This document shows, piece after piece, positions 1-11,076 of a stretch of DNA of 64,000 nt (position 1 is the stretch's first letter; each line of letters opens with the position of its first letter). This DNA is from Symbiodinium natans (lineage: Eukaryota > Sar > Dinophyceae > Suessiales > Symbiodiniaceae). The notes beneath the pieces were generated by a model. It did no database searches and had not been told where the DNA came from. It was given only the letters and a program-made list of their open reading frames with translations. Location of the stretch: contig CAJNDS010000172.1 of assembly GCA_905221605.1 (NCBI GenBank), forward strand, positions 108,501-172,500, written 5' to 3'. A program made the position numbers and the translations under genes.

Positions 1-916
1 AAAGGGAGCATCATGAGCATCAGCGGCCTCCCCCCTTAAACACGCCGATTATATGTGCTTGAATCACTGCTTGAACGCTTGCGTGCCCACGAAACCCCCA
101 AAAGCAAGACCCCGAATGCCCTTAAGGGCATTCGGGGTCGTGCTGTTCGGGTGTTTTGTAGGCACGAAGCCGTTCGAGCGCGTAAAAAGAGCGTTACCCA
201 CAAAACACTCGGTATTTACGAGGTTTTCTGCTGTTGGAAGCCCCCCCCCAAAACGAGCATCATGAGCATCAGCTGGGTCTCTGGGCCGCGGGCCCGGAGG
301 CCCACGAAGCCCATGAGAAACGATGGCTCGATGATGCCCCGGACCCCCGTGCATCAGCAGCATCAGCAGAAACCCCCCGGACATGGGTTTCGATGATGCG
401 CACTTTGGGGGCGGGTCAGGGGCAACAAGGGTGGCGGGTCGGAGGCACGCGAAAAACCTCATAAAACCACGGTATTTATGGTGCTTTCAGCGTTTTGCAG
501 CGTTTTTTATCGCCTTGGGGCCGCGGGCCAGGGCTGCTGATGCTCATGATGCTCGCCTGGTTTTGGGCTTCCGGTACCCCCCCCGAACCTTGAAAAACGT
601 GGTTTCAGCCTGGCGCGCGCCCGATGTGAAAAGCTAGGGTCGATGATGCGCGCCCGTGAGGGTTTAATGGGGTGCTGCGGGTGTTTGGTGGCTTCGGTTG
701 TTCGTAAAAAACCATGGTTTTTACGTGGTTTTCGTGCTTTTCGCACCACCGCGTGTTGCGTCCCCTTGGATGCCGTTTTGGAAGGCCTCCCGAAGGGCCC
801 CGCGCGAATTTGAAGCAATTTTGGGCGGGGTCGGCGGTGCGGGCGCTCGCCCCCTTAAAGCTAGCGCTTTAGTGCGACGCGAGCTCCGCCCTGGATGACG
901 GGCGGCGCGGGGGCCG
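1..916. repeat. GC-rich repeat-derived DNA, no gene
   Basis: There is no convincing gene here. The sequence repeatedly uses the module GATGCTCATGATGC and its complement, for example near 8-27, 259-272 and 538-553. Long ORFs exist on both strands only because stop codons are rare in this composition, and none has a plausible protein pattern. It grades into the tandem units that follow. Confidence 0.55.
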
Positions 917-2619
917 GATTTTAAGGGGCTGCGCCCATGGGCGGGCAGCGCAGGCAGAAGCGCAGGGCGAGCAGTTTGAAAGCATTTTGAGGCCCCTAAA
1001 CTCCCTTAAAATCTCTAAGCGTTTGAGGCCTCAGCCCCCTTAAAGTTTCTAAGCATTTTCATGCCCCTAAACTCCCTTCGAATCTCTAAGCGTTTGAGGC
1101 TCCTAGACTCCCTTAAAGTTTCTAAGCGCTTTATAAGGCCCTTAAACTCCCTTTTTCCTAGCCCCGGCTTAGACACGTCGCTTATGCCCGCCCTTTGGGG
1201 GGCGTCATGCTCCTGATGCGCCCCCGAAGTCCCGCCCCGGGAGCCGCCTGATGCTCCTGATGCGCGCCTGGGGTCCCGGGCTGGACCCGCTGATGCTCAT
1301 GATGCGCGCCCTCTGAGGGCCTCCGTGGCGACGCAAAAAACCACGAAAACAAAAACCGTTCACCAGCGGCACGCGGGGGTCGGCGGCACTGGCGTCCGGC
1401 CCAATTCTGCTTCGCAGAAGGCCGCAGGCTAGCAAGGCTATTCCCGGGACGACCCGGGTTAAAAGGTCCGCCAATGCTAGGTCCTTGGGGACCTCGCGCT
1501 GCCCGATTTTAAGGGGCTGCGCCCATGGGCGGGCAGCGCAGGCAGAAGCGCGGGGCGAGCAGATCCGTCACAGGGTTGGGGTTTCTCTAAGCGTTGGAGG
1601 CTCCTAAACTCCCTTGAAGTTTCTATTCTAAGCATTTTGAGGCCCCTAAACTCCCTTAAAATCTCTAGGCGTTTGAGGCTCCTGAACTCCCTTAATGTTT
1701 CTAAGCATTTTCAGGCCCCTAAACTCCCTTCAAATCTCTAAGCTTTTGAGGCTCCTAGACTCCCGTAAAGTTTCTAAGCACTTTACAAGGCCCCGAAGCT
1801 CCCTTTTTCCTAGCCCCGACCTTAGACACGTCGCTTATGCCCGCCCTTTGGGGGGCGTCATGCTCCTGATGCGCCTTCGGGGTCCCGCCCCGGGAGCCGC
1901 CTGATGCTCCTGCTGGACCCTCTGGGGGCCTCCGTGGCGACGCAAAAAACCACGAAAAAAAAACCGTTCACCGGCGGCGCGCGGACTGGCGTCAGGCTAG
2001 CAAGGCGATTCCCGGGACGACCCGGGTTAAAAGGTCCTTGGGGACCTCACGCTGCCCGATTTTAAGGGAGCGCGGGGCGAGCAGTTTCTAAGCATTTTGA
2101 GGCCCCTAAACTCCCTTAAAATCTCTAAGCGTTTCAGGCTCCTCAACCCCCTTAAAGTTTCTAAGCATCTTCAGGCCCCTAAACTCCCTTCAAATCTCTA
2201 AGCGTTTGAGGCTCCTAGACTCCCTTAAAGTTTCTAATCACTTTATAAGGCCCCTAAACTCCCTTTTTCCTAGCCCCGACCTTAGACACGTCGCTTATGC
2301 CCGCCCTTTGGGGGGCGTCATGCTCCTGATGCGCCCCCGAAGTCCCGCCCCGGGAGCCGCCTGATGCTCCTGATGCGCGCCTGGGGGTCCCGGGCTGGAC
2401 CCGCTGATGCTCATGATGCGCGCCCTCTGGGGGCTCCGTGGCGACGCAAAAAACCACGAAGAAAAAAAAACCGTTCACCGGCGGCACGCGGGGGTCGGCG
2501 GCACTGGCGTCCGGCCCAATTCTGCTTCGCAGAAGGCCGCAGGCTAGCAAGGCTATTCCCGGGACGACCCGGGTTAAAAGGTCCGCCAATGCTCGGTCCT
2601 TGGGGACCTCGCGCTGCCC
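917..2619. repeat. Three tandem GC-rich repeat units of about 560 bp
   Basis: The landmark GATTTTAAGGG (degenerate GATTTAATGG at the last site) recurs at 917, 1505, 2058 and about 2620, which defines units of about 588, 553 and 562 bp. Each unit holds, in order: a block of roughly 65-bp subrepeats (CTCTAAGCGTTTGAGGC and CCCCTAAACTCCCTT); a block reading TAGACACGTCGCTTATGCCC (about 1170, 1824, 2283); the CTGATGC/CATGATGC module; GTGGCGACGCAAAAAACCAC (about 1327, 1934, 2439); and a GACCCGGGTTAAAAGGTCC block. Units differ by internal deletions. I read it as a satellite-like or transposon-derived array without a gene. Confidence 0.8.
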
Positions 2620-2784
2620 GATTTAATGGCTGCCGCAATGCCGCCGACCCCTAACTGGCGCTCCGCAGCCTTCCTTTCCCTGCCGCCGCCAGGTTCTCTC
2701 AGATCGTTGAGGGTTTAGGGCAGCTAAGGAGCCCATACAAAACTTCAGGCTTCAAGAGAGTGGGGAGGGTGGGGAGGGTTTGGG

Positions 2785-3690
2785 CATGCGTTGGAACCCA
2801 AGAATGATCTCACCTTCACGGGTCAACGTGTTCGGTGGGTTCTTGATGCACAAGGAAAGAAGAAGAAGTATATTTCTATCGATCAAAAGCTGTGTGTGTC
2901 AGAGCTTGAAGAAATTGTTATACCGAAGCATCTCAAGGATGCCGATCCATGTGACAAAGCTCTGCACACTTCCTATCGCTCACTGCTTGGTAGTATCAAT
3001 TGGTTGCAATCGCGAACTCAGTTTGTTACCAGTTCTCGAGGCTTGCTTCAGCATCGGCAGCCCCTACTGTTCTTCACTGCAAGGAGCTGAACAAATTGTG
3101 TCGGCAGATCCGCAGTGAGGAAGTGGAGCTGCGAGTTTTGGCCTGTTAAGGGTTCCCCGAGAATCCTGGGTATTCCTGATGCAGCCTTTAGGAATAACAG
3201 CGACAAGTCCTCGCAAAGGGCGATGACAATCTTTCATTGCTGATGAAAGGGCGGGTCAAAGGTCGTAGAGACACTCGGGGCTCGTTGGTTTTCTTTGAGT
3301 CCACAAAGGTCAAGAGGACGACCCTCAGCACTACTGTCGCTGTCGATGCCGAGATCCACATTAGGACTGATGCGAACAATCTTGTGTCCACTGCATCAAC
3401 CAATCAACCACACATTCCCGGAGCAACAGGAAACCATTCACATGATTCAGATGCTTAGGAAAGAGGCATGTTCAGGAGCCATTGCCGATCTTTCGCATGT
3501 TCGAACTGAACATTGTCTTTCCGACTGTCTCACAAAACGAAGTGCTAATCCTAGAAACCTTCTTCTCTCTGTTCAGACTGGTTGGTTGAAGGAAATTGAT
3601 TCACATCCCCCTTACACAAGGCATTCCTGAACGCCTGGCTCCAGAGAGAGTATGCGGTTTTCAGTTATGTGACGAGTCCAACATTCATGC
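2785..3690 (+). pseudogene. Degraded Ty1/copia pol: reverse transcriptase end, connection and RNase H
   Basis: Fragments in shifting + frames align in order with a copia-type pol C-terminus. Positions 2791-3030 give the end of the RT with the GQRVRW and SYRSLLGSINWLQSRTQF motifs. Positions 3030-3240 continue in another frame (CYQFSRLASASAAPT, then DAAFRNNSDKSSQR). Positions 3265-3420 give the RNase H strand RGSLVFFESTKVKRTTLSTT and the following RTDANNLVSTAST. Positions 3430-3630 give the tail with ETIHMIQMLRKEACSGAI and CLSDCLTKRSA. There are several frameshifts and an in-frame stop near 3148, so it is dead. In the intact family this polyprotein reverse-transcribes and integrates the element. 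Gag, protease and integrase are absent; only the 3' end remains. Assignment rests on motif recognition. Confidence 0.85.
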
Positions 3691-3774
3691 ATGAGCGGTT
3701 GTGAGTCATGTGCACTTGCCTGTGTGAGCAGTGTGTCTAATTAGAGTGCATGTGCAGCAAGGGTTGTTGGTTTC

Positions 3775-3792
3775 TTTTTAAATTTGTGCCTG
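3775..3792 (+). repeat. 18-bp direct repeat, left copy
   Basis: The sequence TTTTTAAATTTGTGCCTG occurs here and again at 9157-9174. The two copies bracket the KptA/EEP two-ORF unit. It could be a residue of a terminal repeat or a shared 3' end of a retroelement. The flanking bases do not match over any long distance. Confidence 0.55.
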
Positions 3793-3885
3793 CATTGCTC
3801 AAATCAGCTGGTTCAAGAGTTAGTGCAAGAAGAAAGCCCACAACTTCTACACTACTGATCTAGCATAGCTGCGGCAGGAAGCAAC

Positions 3886-6726
3886 ATGGCTGGTGGTGCT
3901 CAAGTCTTCTGGCATCCAAGGATGGGATGCGGTCCGATCCGACATTGCCACGCACTTCCCGGACTACGACTTGTACCTCAACAGCGCTTCCTGGGCCCAG
4001 CGCCGTGTACTCCGAGTTGTTGGAGATGACGGTGATGTGGCATACCCTACTCGGGAGGATCGAGTGTGGCCGGACAATGCCCTGTCCAGGTGCATCAAGA
4101 TCAAGCCCGACAATGTTCCGTTGTTCCCAAGACAGCAGAGCCAAGCCTCGTACTTCGCTTTTGCGGAGAAGGAGGTCTTGGACGTCCTGGAGGGACAGCT
4201 GGCGCTCCTGTCGCACATTTGTGCGTATGAAGACAGCCGCAATGAACGCTTCCTCAGCGACGTTGTCGTCTGGAAGTACCAGTTTTTGTGCTGCTGTTTG
4301 GGAGCTTTGTCAAAGGAGCTCCTGGAGCAGATCCGTGATGAAATCAAGAGCATCTCCCAGTTGGCGTGGGACCATGGCTCTTGGTTCGTTCGGAACAGCA
4401 AGGCCATGTCTGGCGTTCTCCGTCACGGATCTTCCTCAGAACTGGGGAAGTACATGGAGCTTCCGTTGGAAGGGCTCCAGCAGAAACGGATCAAACCGTT
4501 CGATTGGGCGCCGGCGGGGTTCTTCGCCTTCATCGTGGCCAACACGAAGGGTCGTTTTCAGATTTGGATCGGGCCGGTGGCGCTGAGTTTCGACAACCTG
4601 GGGCAGATCGATTTCCACATCGGAATGTCTGCGGTCCAAGGCCACTCCCACTTGCCCAGGCAGGTGGATCCTTCGGCCTGGGGCACGAAGCTCTCGTTGG
4701 AGAGGCGCCGAGATCTTGGCTACATCTTCCACGCGACCGACAACAACACGTCCTGGTCGGTGAAGGAACAGGGCCTGCTGATCGAGGCAACCAGTGAGAG
4801 CTGGCAGCCATCCACTTTGTCTATGCAGGAGGGCGAGAGCCACAGGGGCCGGGCACGGTGATCCGATACGGTCGGAACATCTTCTTCGCGGCCCTGGACG
4901 TTGTGCTCTCCTATGTCGACGTCCCAGCGATGTTCCTCTCGTTCCACTATCGGCCGCCGCACGAGCAAGATCCCGGAGGCCTGCGTCACGAGAAGAGACA
5001 GGCCGAGGCAGGTGTAAGCTGTTCGTCAGAACAGGAAACACCAAGCCAAACTGCGGGTGGCTCTCCATCAGGAGAGGTGCCCAGCAGTTCTTCCGGGTCT
5101 GCGCCGAACCGACCGAAGCCGAAGCCGATGCTACAGAAGAAGCCAAAGGTGGCACCTTCACCAAGGTCACATGATGACGTCCCAACGTTGAACGAGGACG
5201 AGCTTCGCGAGATGATCAAGCAGGATGAGCTCCGTGAACAGAAGAAACGTCATCCTACTCCTACCCGTACGAGGTCGGCGACCGTGCGCGGGAAGGTCAA
5301 CGTTGGCAACATCCGTCGGGAAGAGGAGATCCAGGAGATCCTCGAGCGAGCAAGGGCGAATCCATGGCATTTGTACAACCGCGGCGTGCTCAAGCGCATG
5401 GACGCAAACAATCGACCGGCCTTGTCGCACTATGGTGATGGACAAGTCAAGATCACACCGTGGAACGCCATGCCTCCAGAGGCCCGTGTCTTGCTTGGAG
5501 AAGAGTACAACTACGCCTCATGGATGCTTCATCCGTTGTCTGGCTATGGTGTGCATTTCTTCCTCCGAGCTTTTGAGTACGGCAAGCTCCAGGGAACTAC
5601 CTCACCGAGTTCGTCCAGAAGCCGAACACCTATGTGAGGACTAACCCATGGGGCGAGTAGGAGAAAGGATACCGCAGTCCGATGGAAGGTCTCCCTGGTG
5701 GCATCCCTGCGCTCCTCGACTCCATCACGTCGCAAGTTGGGAACGAGCTCCGTCCTTTGATCAACCAGGTGGGCTTCCCGCCGCCGTCGCAAGATGATCA
5801 ACGGAAGGTGCGGCCAAAGGAGACGGATGCCAAATTTGCCGAGAAGCTCAATGCGCACACGGCTTTCCTTTTGGAAAGGGATGTGTGGATGGAGCTTGGC
5901 TACACCTGGGATGACTTTGCCGGGATGAGGTGTCCATCCTCAGCGAGACCTACGGCGAGGCGTTTTTCAGCTACATGAAGAAGAACGTCAACAACAAGGA
6001 TCTTCGCCGAAAGTATGCCGTCGCCACAGCCGAAGGACATCAGCTATGGGACTGCAGCCTCTACGAACCCTTCAACGGGCCCCTGTTGCTCTCTGCGCTT
6101 TCGAAGGAGCTTCAGGGAACAGTCTCGAAGGAGTTCAAATCGAAGTTCGCCCGGAAGGCAATGGCCGACCTGGCTTCCTACGAGGAGCTTCGAGCAAAGC
6201 GGGAGGCAGCGCTTGAGGAAATGTATTCCAGGCCCTATGACGACAACATCGTCATCGAGGAGTTTTTGGAAAACATGCGAGTCCTCACGTGGAAGAGGTC
6301 CCGAGTCCTGTGGAAGAGGCGGCGCCGGCCGATGTTCCCATGACCGAGCCAGTGGACTCATCTTTAGATGAGATGGTTGGTCAGGTCAAGAAGAAGCATC
6401 CGGAGCCCGTGGCTCAGGAGGCAGATCCTGACAGTCCTGTTCTCGCAGATTTACCTGAGGAGCCAAGTCCTGGTGAGATGAAGGTCGAAGAGGAGACGGA
6501 GAAACAAAGCAAGGAGCCTTTCGTTGCAGAGGGTTCCATGCCGGGGCCGTCTGCCTCTGCTTCTGAGTCCGAAGAGAAGGTCTATAACCAGGGCATGTGG
6601 GGACAGACCAAGACAACTGTGGACCCGGAAACAATAGAGGCCTTCATCCGCTCTACAGCTGAAGCCGAACGTGTGAACGATGAGAGCTTCGACAAGATGG
6701 CCGACACCAAGGACAAGTTGGTCTAG
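3886..6726 (+). pseudogene. ORF1 of a two-ORF element: KptA/Tpt1-like RNA 2'-phosphotransferase domain, frameshifted
   Basis: KptA/Tpt1 enzymes transfer the 2'-phosphate left after tRNA splicing to NAD+. The ORF open from 3893 shows the family motifs in order: LRHGSS (residues 176-181), NTKGRFQI (217-224), the glycine/histidine loop AVQGHSH (247-253), YIFHATD (277-283) followed by GLL, then after a frameshift near 4850 the strand YGRNIFFAALDVVLSYVD (from 4867). The region after it (about 5010-5270) is Pro/Ser/Lys-rich and probably disordered. A helical segment with LLDSITSQVGNELRPLINQ (from 5715) and an acidic tail (6289-6726) follow. Reading it through needs shifts near 4850, 5590, 5925 and 6290 and passage of a TAG at 5658. 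An ATG at 3886 lies in another frame, so the true start is uncertain. It is a decayed copy, or a reading distorted by assembly error. ORF2 starts 8 bp after its stop. Confidence 0.75.
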
Positions 6727-6734
6727 AGGAAACG

Positions 6735-8629
6735 ATGGCATACAAAAAGTTCATCTTCGACGGAGTCCAAATTGAACGATCATCACCACTGGAGGCGCTC
6801 CAGAAGCAGCTGAGGGGCTACAACATGTCCGGAATCTACCATGTGGGAATCCGAGACAACAATATGAACCTGTTCAAGCTGCAACATATGGCCTTGCGAG
6901 TTCCAGCAGACAGCCGTGTGGGAGCCAAGTACAATCTGGTGGAGAGACAGATGATGGATGCTTTGTGCTCAATTGCTCCCAGAGGCGAGTTAAGAGACAA
7001 GGCCAGGTATGTGATCTTCAGAGCTGGAGATTATCGCTCAACACTGGACACCAATCTTCTTGAGAGGTCGTCCAACGTTCGCGAAAAGATCCTGGAGGTC
7101 CAGGTGTCCTTGCTGGAGAAGCTACAGGAGCTTAAGCAAAGTTCTCGTGGTGCCAGCAGGACCGAGCTGATGAATGCGATGCTGCACTACTTCATCGGCT
7201 GCAGCATTAGCCTGAGTGAGGTTGGAGACTTGTCTTTAGACAAGATACCAGATCCTCGGGTTCACAACTTTGGCCTTCATGAAGATGATCCGATTCCGAT
7301 CTATACCTCGAGGTCCAGCTGTACGATCCTCCCCGTCAACCTTGGCAACTTCATTCGTGGTGGCAAACGCACAGTGCCTTCGGTCTTCCGTGACGTCATT
7401 GACGAGTCCATGGACGAAGAGACCGTTTGTCCTCTGGTGAAGTCGCTGGCTCAAAGTAAGAGCCACCTCTTTTGCCTATGCGAAGCAGCCACACTGAACG
7501 AGGAGGAGCTCAGCCACCTGAAAGGACGAGGTTGGACTTTGTTCCAGAACCCGGCCAAGGACCTGATGGTGGCAAGCAGAACCAATGAAATCGGTTCCAG
7601 CATTACCCAGCTCGCTGGAAGCAAGTTGAAGTACGAGGACCATGCTCATCTATCTCTCAGTTACATGATCTGTGAGATCGAGTATGGCTACACACTTCCT
7701 TTGGGAAGTAGTGGTTTCCGCGGTGACTTCGACGAGGCAGTCTTCGCCAGGAAGCTGACCAGAGCTGGTTCCGAAAAGGTCCGAGTGTGCGTCTTTCACA
7801 TCACCAGCAGCATATGCTGCCCGAGGCAAAATCAGTTTGGCGCACGAGGCTTTAGCCACCATGGTCACTGATTGCCTGTTCTACCAGATAGACATCTTGG
7901 CCGGAGATGCTAACGTGGCTCTTTACCGCTACGGTGGCAGCAACCAGAAGTCCATGGACATCCAAGGTGGAATGTACCAATCCATCATCGCCTACTTCCT
8001 CGAGGCGTGCAAAAAGCAGTCACATCCGTTTTGTTGCCCAAAGGTGAGGCACGTTAGTGCCAACAGCCTCTATGTGCTCAAACAATACGAAGATGCTTTG
8101 GGGCAACCGTTCCGCGATTGCCCGCCGATTGATTGGAATGTTTTCCCTGGATTGGACCCACTGGTTTGCTCCATCTCTGAATGGGGCCACTCGCTCAGTG
8201 ATGATGAGTGGAGCGAGATCGTTGGCGAGCCGGCAGAGCACAAGCTGAATGTGAGTGAGTGGGTTCTGAACTCTGACCAGTCGGGCTACCTCCTTGGCGA
8301 TCGAGGTACACACGCCATTGTTGGTGGACATCCTTCCACAGCATATGTCTCTGGCAAGGCGGAAGGAACTCGATCGGAAACCATAAAGTGTCCTAGATGC
8401 CGAGAGGAGGAAAGACAGGCAGAGGGAGAACAAACGCATGGGGAAAGTTCCTCAAACAGGTGGTTCTCGACGTCCTGCTGAACCAGATGTGCCTCAATCA
8501 GGGCGTGGTTCTGCAAGACCAACTGAGCCTGATCATCCTCCTCCTCGAAAGGGCAAGGACAAAGGTTCTCCGAAGGGTCACTACACCAGCTACGACGAGG
8601 GCAAGACCAAGGGCAAAGGAAAGAAGTGA
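6735..8629 (+). pseudogene. ORF2 of the same element: EEP-like nuclease domain with basic tail, frameshifted
   Basis: The ATG at 6735 lies 8 bp downstream of the ORF1 stop, and 378 codons are open to 7871. The reading continues in a second frame from about 7820 to 8440 and in a third to the stop at 8627-8629. The N-terminal 240 residues are helical and unrecognised. After them comes an EEP-like order: a strand ending in an acidic residue (HLFCLCEA, Glu250), a second strand VRVCVFHITS, the GDxN-type loop DILAGDANV (about 7888-7914), and a late SDQSGYLLGDRGTHAIVGGH segment (about 8273-8332) where the family has its catalytic Asp-His. The end is Lys/Gly/Pro-rich, like nucleic-acid-binding tails. 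EEP proteins cut DNA, RNA or phosphoesters, and one lineage serves as the endonuclease of LINE elements. No reverse transcriptase is visible here. The EEP call is moderate; the pairing with ORF1 is clear from position. Confidence 0.6.
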
Positions 8630-8639
8630 GTGGCATTGT

Positions 8640-9156
8640 CACCACACAGGAAGGCTTCTCTTCTGAGAAGGTATCCTTAAAGTACATACATTTATGTTGT
8701 GCTTTTTCCATGAAGAGACTCTTCTTTAGGAGAGATACTTCTAATGCCTTATGTGCCTGAAGTAGCAGAGAGTGTTTCTCTTTTTGAGCTAATACTCATC
8801 GACAGGAACCAAGCAGCCAGGGTTACCTGATCGAACAGATGTCGTGCTAGAGACATCACAGGTGGAGTGAAACTTCACCAAACAGATTATACAGTAAGCT
8901 TTCCTTCTGGAGAGGTAACTGATGTCTGATGTAGTGGGCAAAAGTTTTTCTTTACGATTTTTGAACCTGAGCTGAAGATCTGGTAGTTTCTGTTGCGTGT
9001 GACGTTTCTGCTTCCAATATACTGTCTCCAGGCAGAAGTATTGTACAGTTTGGTTTTTCACCAAGCCGCAGTGTAGCTCATACGACTCCGCAGTTCTAAT
9101 TCTCTTGAGCATAAGGCAAGCTGAAAGCCGATACCGCGGCCATGCAGTTTCAAGTG
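8640..9156. other. Downstream flank of the two-ORF element, no gene
   Basis: This follows the ORF2 stop. It is AT-richer, with stops in all frames on the + strand. It may be the 3' untranslated region of the element. I see no recognisable site apart from the direct repeat at its right edge. Confidence 0.4.
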
Positions 9157-9174
9157 TTTTTAAATTTGTGCCTG
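9157..9174 (+). repeat. 18-bp direct repeat, right copy
   Basis: Exact copy of positions 3775-3792, about 530 bp past the ORF2 stop. Confidence 0.55.
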
Positions 9175-9365
9175 GTTGAAACACTGATGTTACACATCCA
9201 GGTGCTTGTCAGTCTCACTTGTCACAATGCATGTTTCCATGCTTGCTGCTCAAGGTTCTAGCCTAGCAGTCTGACTACAGCTGTGCGCCTGTAGCAAAGA
9301 GACTCTTGTCCCTGTGTTGCCTGTACATTAGGCGAGGGTCTGCACGCCCAGGTTACATCTCAGGC

Positions 9366-9371
9366 GGGGGT

Positions 9372-9425
<54 letters not shown>

Positions 9426-9429
9426 GGGT
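9366..9429 (+). repeat. Poly-G tract (53 uninterrupted G)
   Basis: There is a run of 53 G at 9372-9424 with short interrupted G runs on both sides. It has G-quadruplex potential and is a likely place for assembly length errors. Confidence 0.95.
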
Positions 9430-11070
9430 CTGGTCTGTCGACCGTGCCAAAGAGGAGTGTTGAAAGCACTCCAGGCTGTATGATCGTCCCAGGTGTCAGG
9501 TGAGGTTGTCCATATCAAAGCTCCTTGTTCTGTAACATTTTGGTTCCCAGAAGACGGCTACGAAAGAAACCACTTCGCGCCATGAGTAAGTTCAGACATC
9601 CTCTAGCTCGTATAGTGTACAGCATGGCTAGAGTCGTTGTTGGACGGTTTGTTGTTTCGGAAGTAGTTTGAAGTCTGTAGTGAACGAGCTGAAGCCATAG
9701 CCAGTCGTTGCCTCTGCACCTGCAAAAGTGTGACCGCGTGCGCCTACTCTACCCCTATCAGGATACCACCCAGGGCTAGCCTGTTCAACAGTTTGGGTTA
9801 AGGGATGTAAGGAGGGGCTCCTGGAATTAATCCCCCATATATATATATATAACCCCTGCCTGAAATATCCACAGTTTTCGTCTTTGCTGGCAGAAGTAGC
9901 CCACACCGTCGAAGCCTTCGAGCACCGAAGCCATGCACCCCGTAGGGCTTAGGCTTTAGGGTTCAGGGTTATAGGGTCTTGGGGCGGGAGGGGGTGACGT
10001 GCGGGGGGGGGGGGGGGTGCCTTGGATGCTGAGCGTCTATTCTGCACGTGCTTTTTGTTCTTGGATTCTTGCCGCAAACCTCTCTGGGATTGGCAGGCGT
10101 GGTACGGAGCGGGTGCTTAAAACTATTTTTTTGATGCGTTGCTTTGAGGTTTTCGGTGCAATTTCTGGACATGGTCCCTTGTGACAGCTTTTCTTGTTCC
10201 ACATCTTTGCGCAGTATGTTGTACACAGAGGCGAAAACGCTGTGTAAATACGAGTGTTTTTGGGCATGGTCTCGAGCAGAGGCCACGAAGAGGAGATGGT
10301 CAATGGAGAGGGGTCGGATGGAATGAATTTTGACGGGAGGCCACGGGTCAACGGAGGGGGGTCGGAACATTTTGCTGGGAGAGGGGCGTGGCGTGGGGAA
10401 GCGTGGACCATGCATGGATGTGCGGTTGACGGATGGGGCAAGGAGGGGGGAGGGCGGACGGGAAGCGTGATTCGGTTGATGGGCATGGGGAGTGGGGGAC
10501 ACGCGGACGCGATGTATCCTTCTGCGCCCTTCGCGAACGCCCTCCGCGAAGGCCCTCCGCGAACGCCTTCTGCGCACGCCCCGCCCTCCGCGCCCTTTCG
10601 CGCCCTCCGCGCCCTCCGCGCCAGTGTGGTGATGCTACGGCTGCCTTGCGTCTATTCTGCGGGTACGTTGCGTCTATTCCGCGGGTGTTTCCTTTGTAAT
10701 TAAAGTAGTTGTTTACAAGGCACGCACGTGTGCAGCATAGCCTCTGAGTGTCCATCTTACGGGCGGGTGGGGTGAGCTGGAAGGTCAGAGTCGCAAGGTT
10801 CTCCTTGCATCTGGAAGTTTCAAGGGTTGGGGGGGGGGTCCCTCTGGGAGGGGGGGGTCACTATGCCGAGGCCGGACGGCACTTGACCTTGCACCGAACG
10901 ACTGCAAGAGGGTTCTGTCCGAAGAGGCAGGTGCGAAGTGATTGCTGTTGTTGGCTTGACGAACGGGGCTATTTTGAAAGCGCGAGACTGTACGGGTGGA
11001 CTATGGTGGTCGACTGGTTCATGCGAAGCCTTCACTGGCGCAATCTAGTGCCCTCCAAGCTTGCCGGAAT
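9430..11070. other. No supported gene; simple repeats
   Basis: This holds an AT dinucleotide run at 9838-9851, a G run near 10003-10017, and at 10515-10680 short overlapping repeats of CCCTCCGCG(A/C) and GCGTCTATTC(T/C)GCGGG. ORFs on both strands follow these repeats and look non-coding. Confidence 0.5.
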
Positions 11071-11076
11071 TTGCAG

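Noticed and set aside
4436-5185. 249-codon minus-strand ORF
   Set aside because: Antisense shadow of the KptA-like ORF1.
9240-9260. Relic of the dinoflagellate spliced leader (GCTCAAG)
   Set aside because: Only the last seven bases fit; the TTTTGG part is missing.
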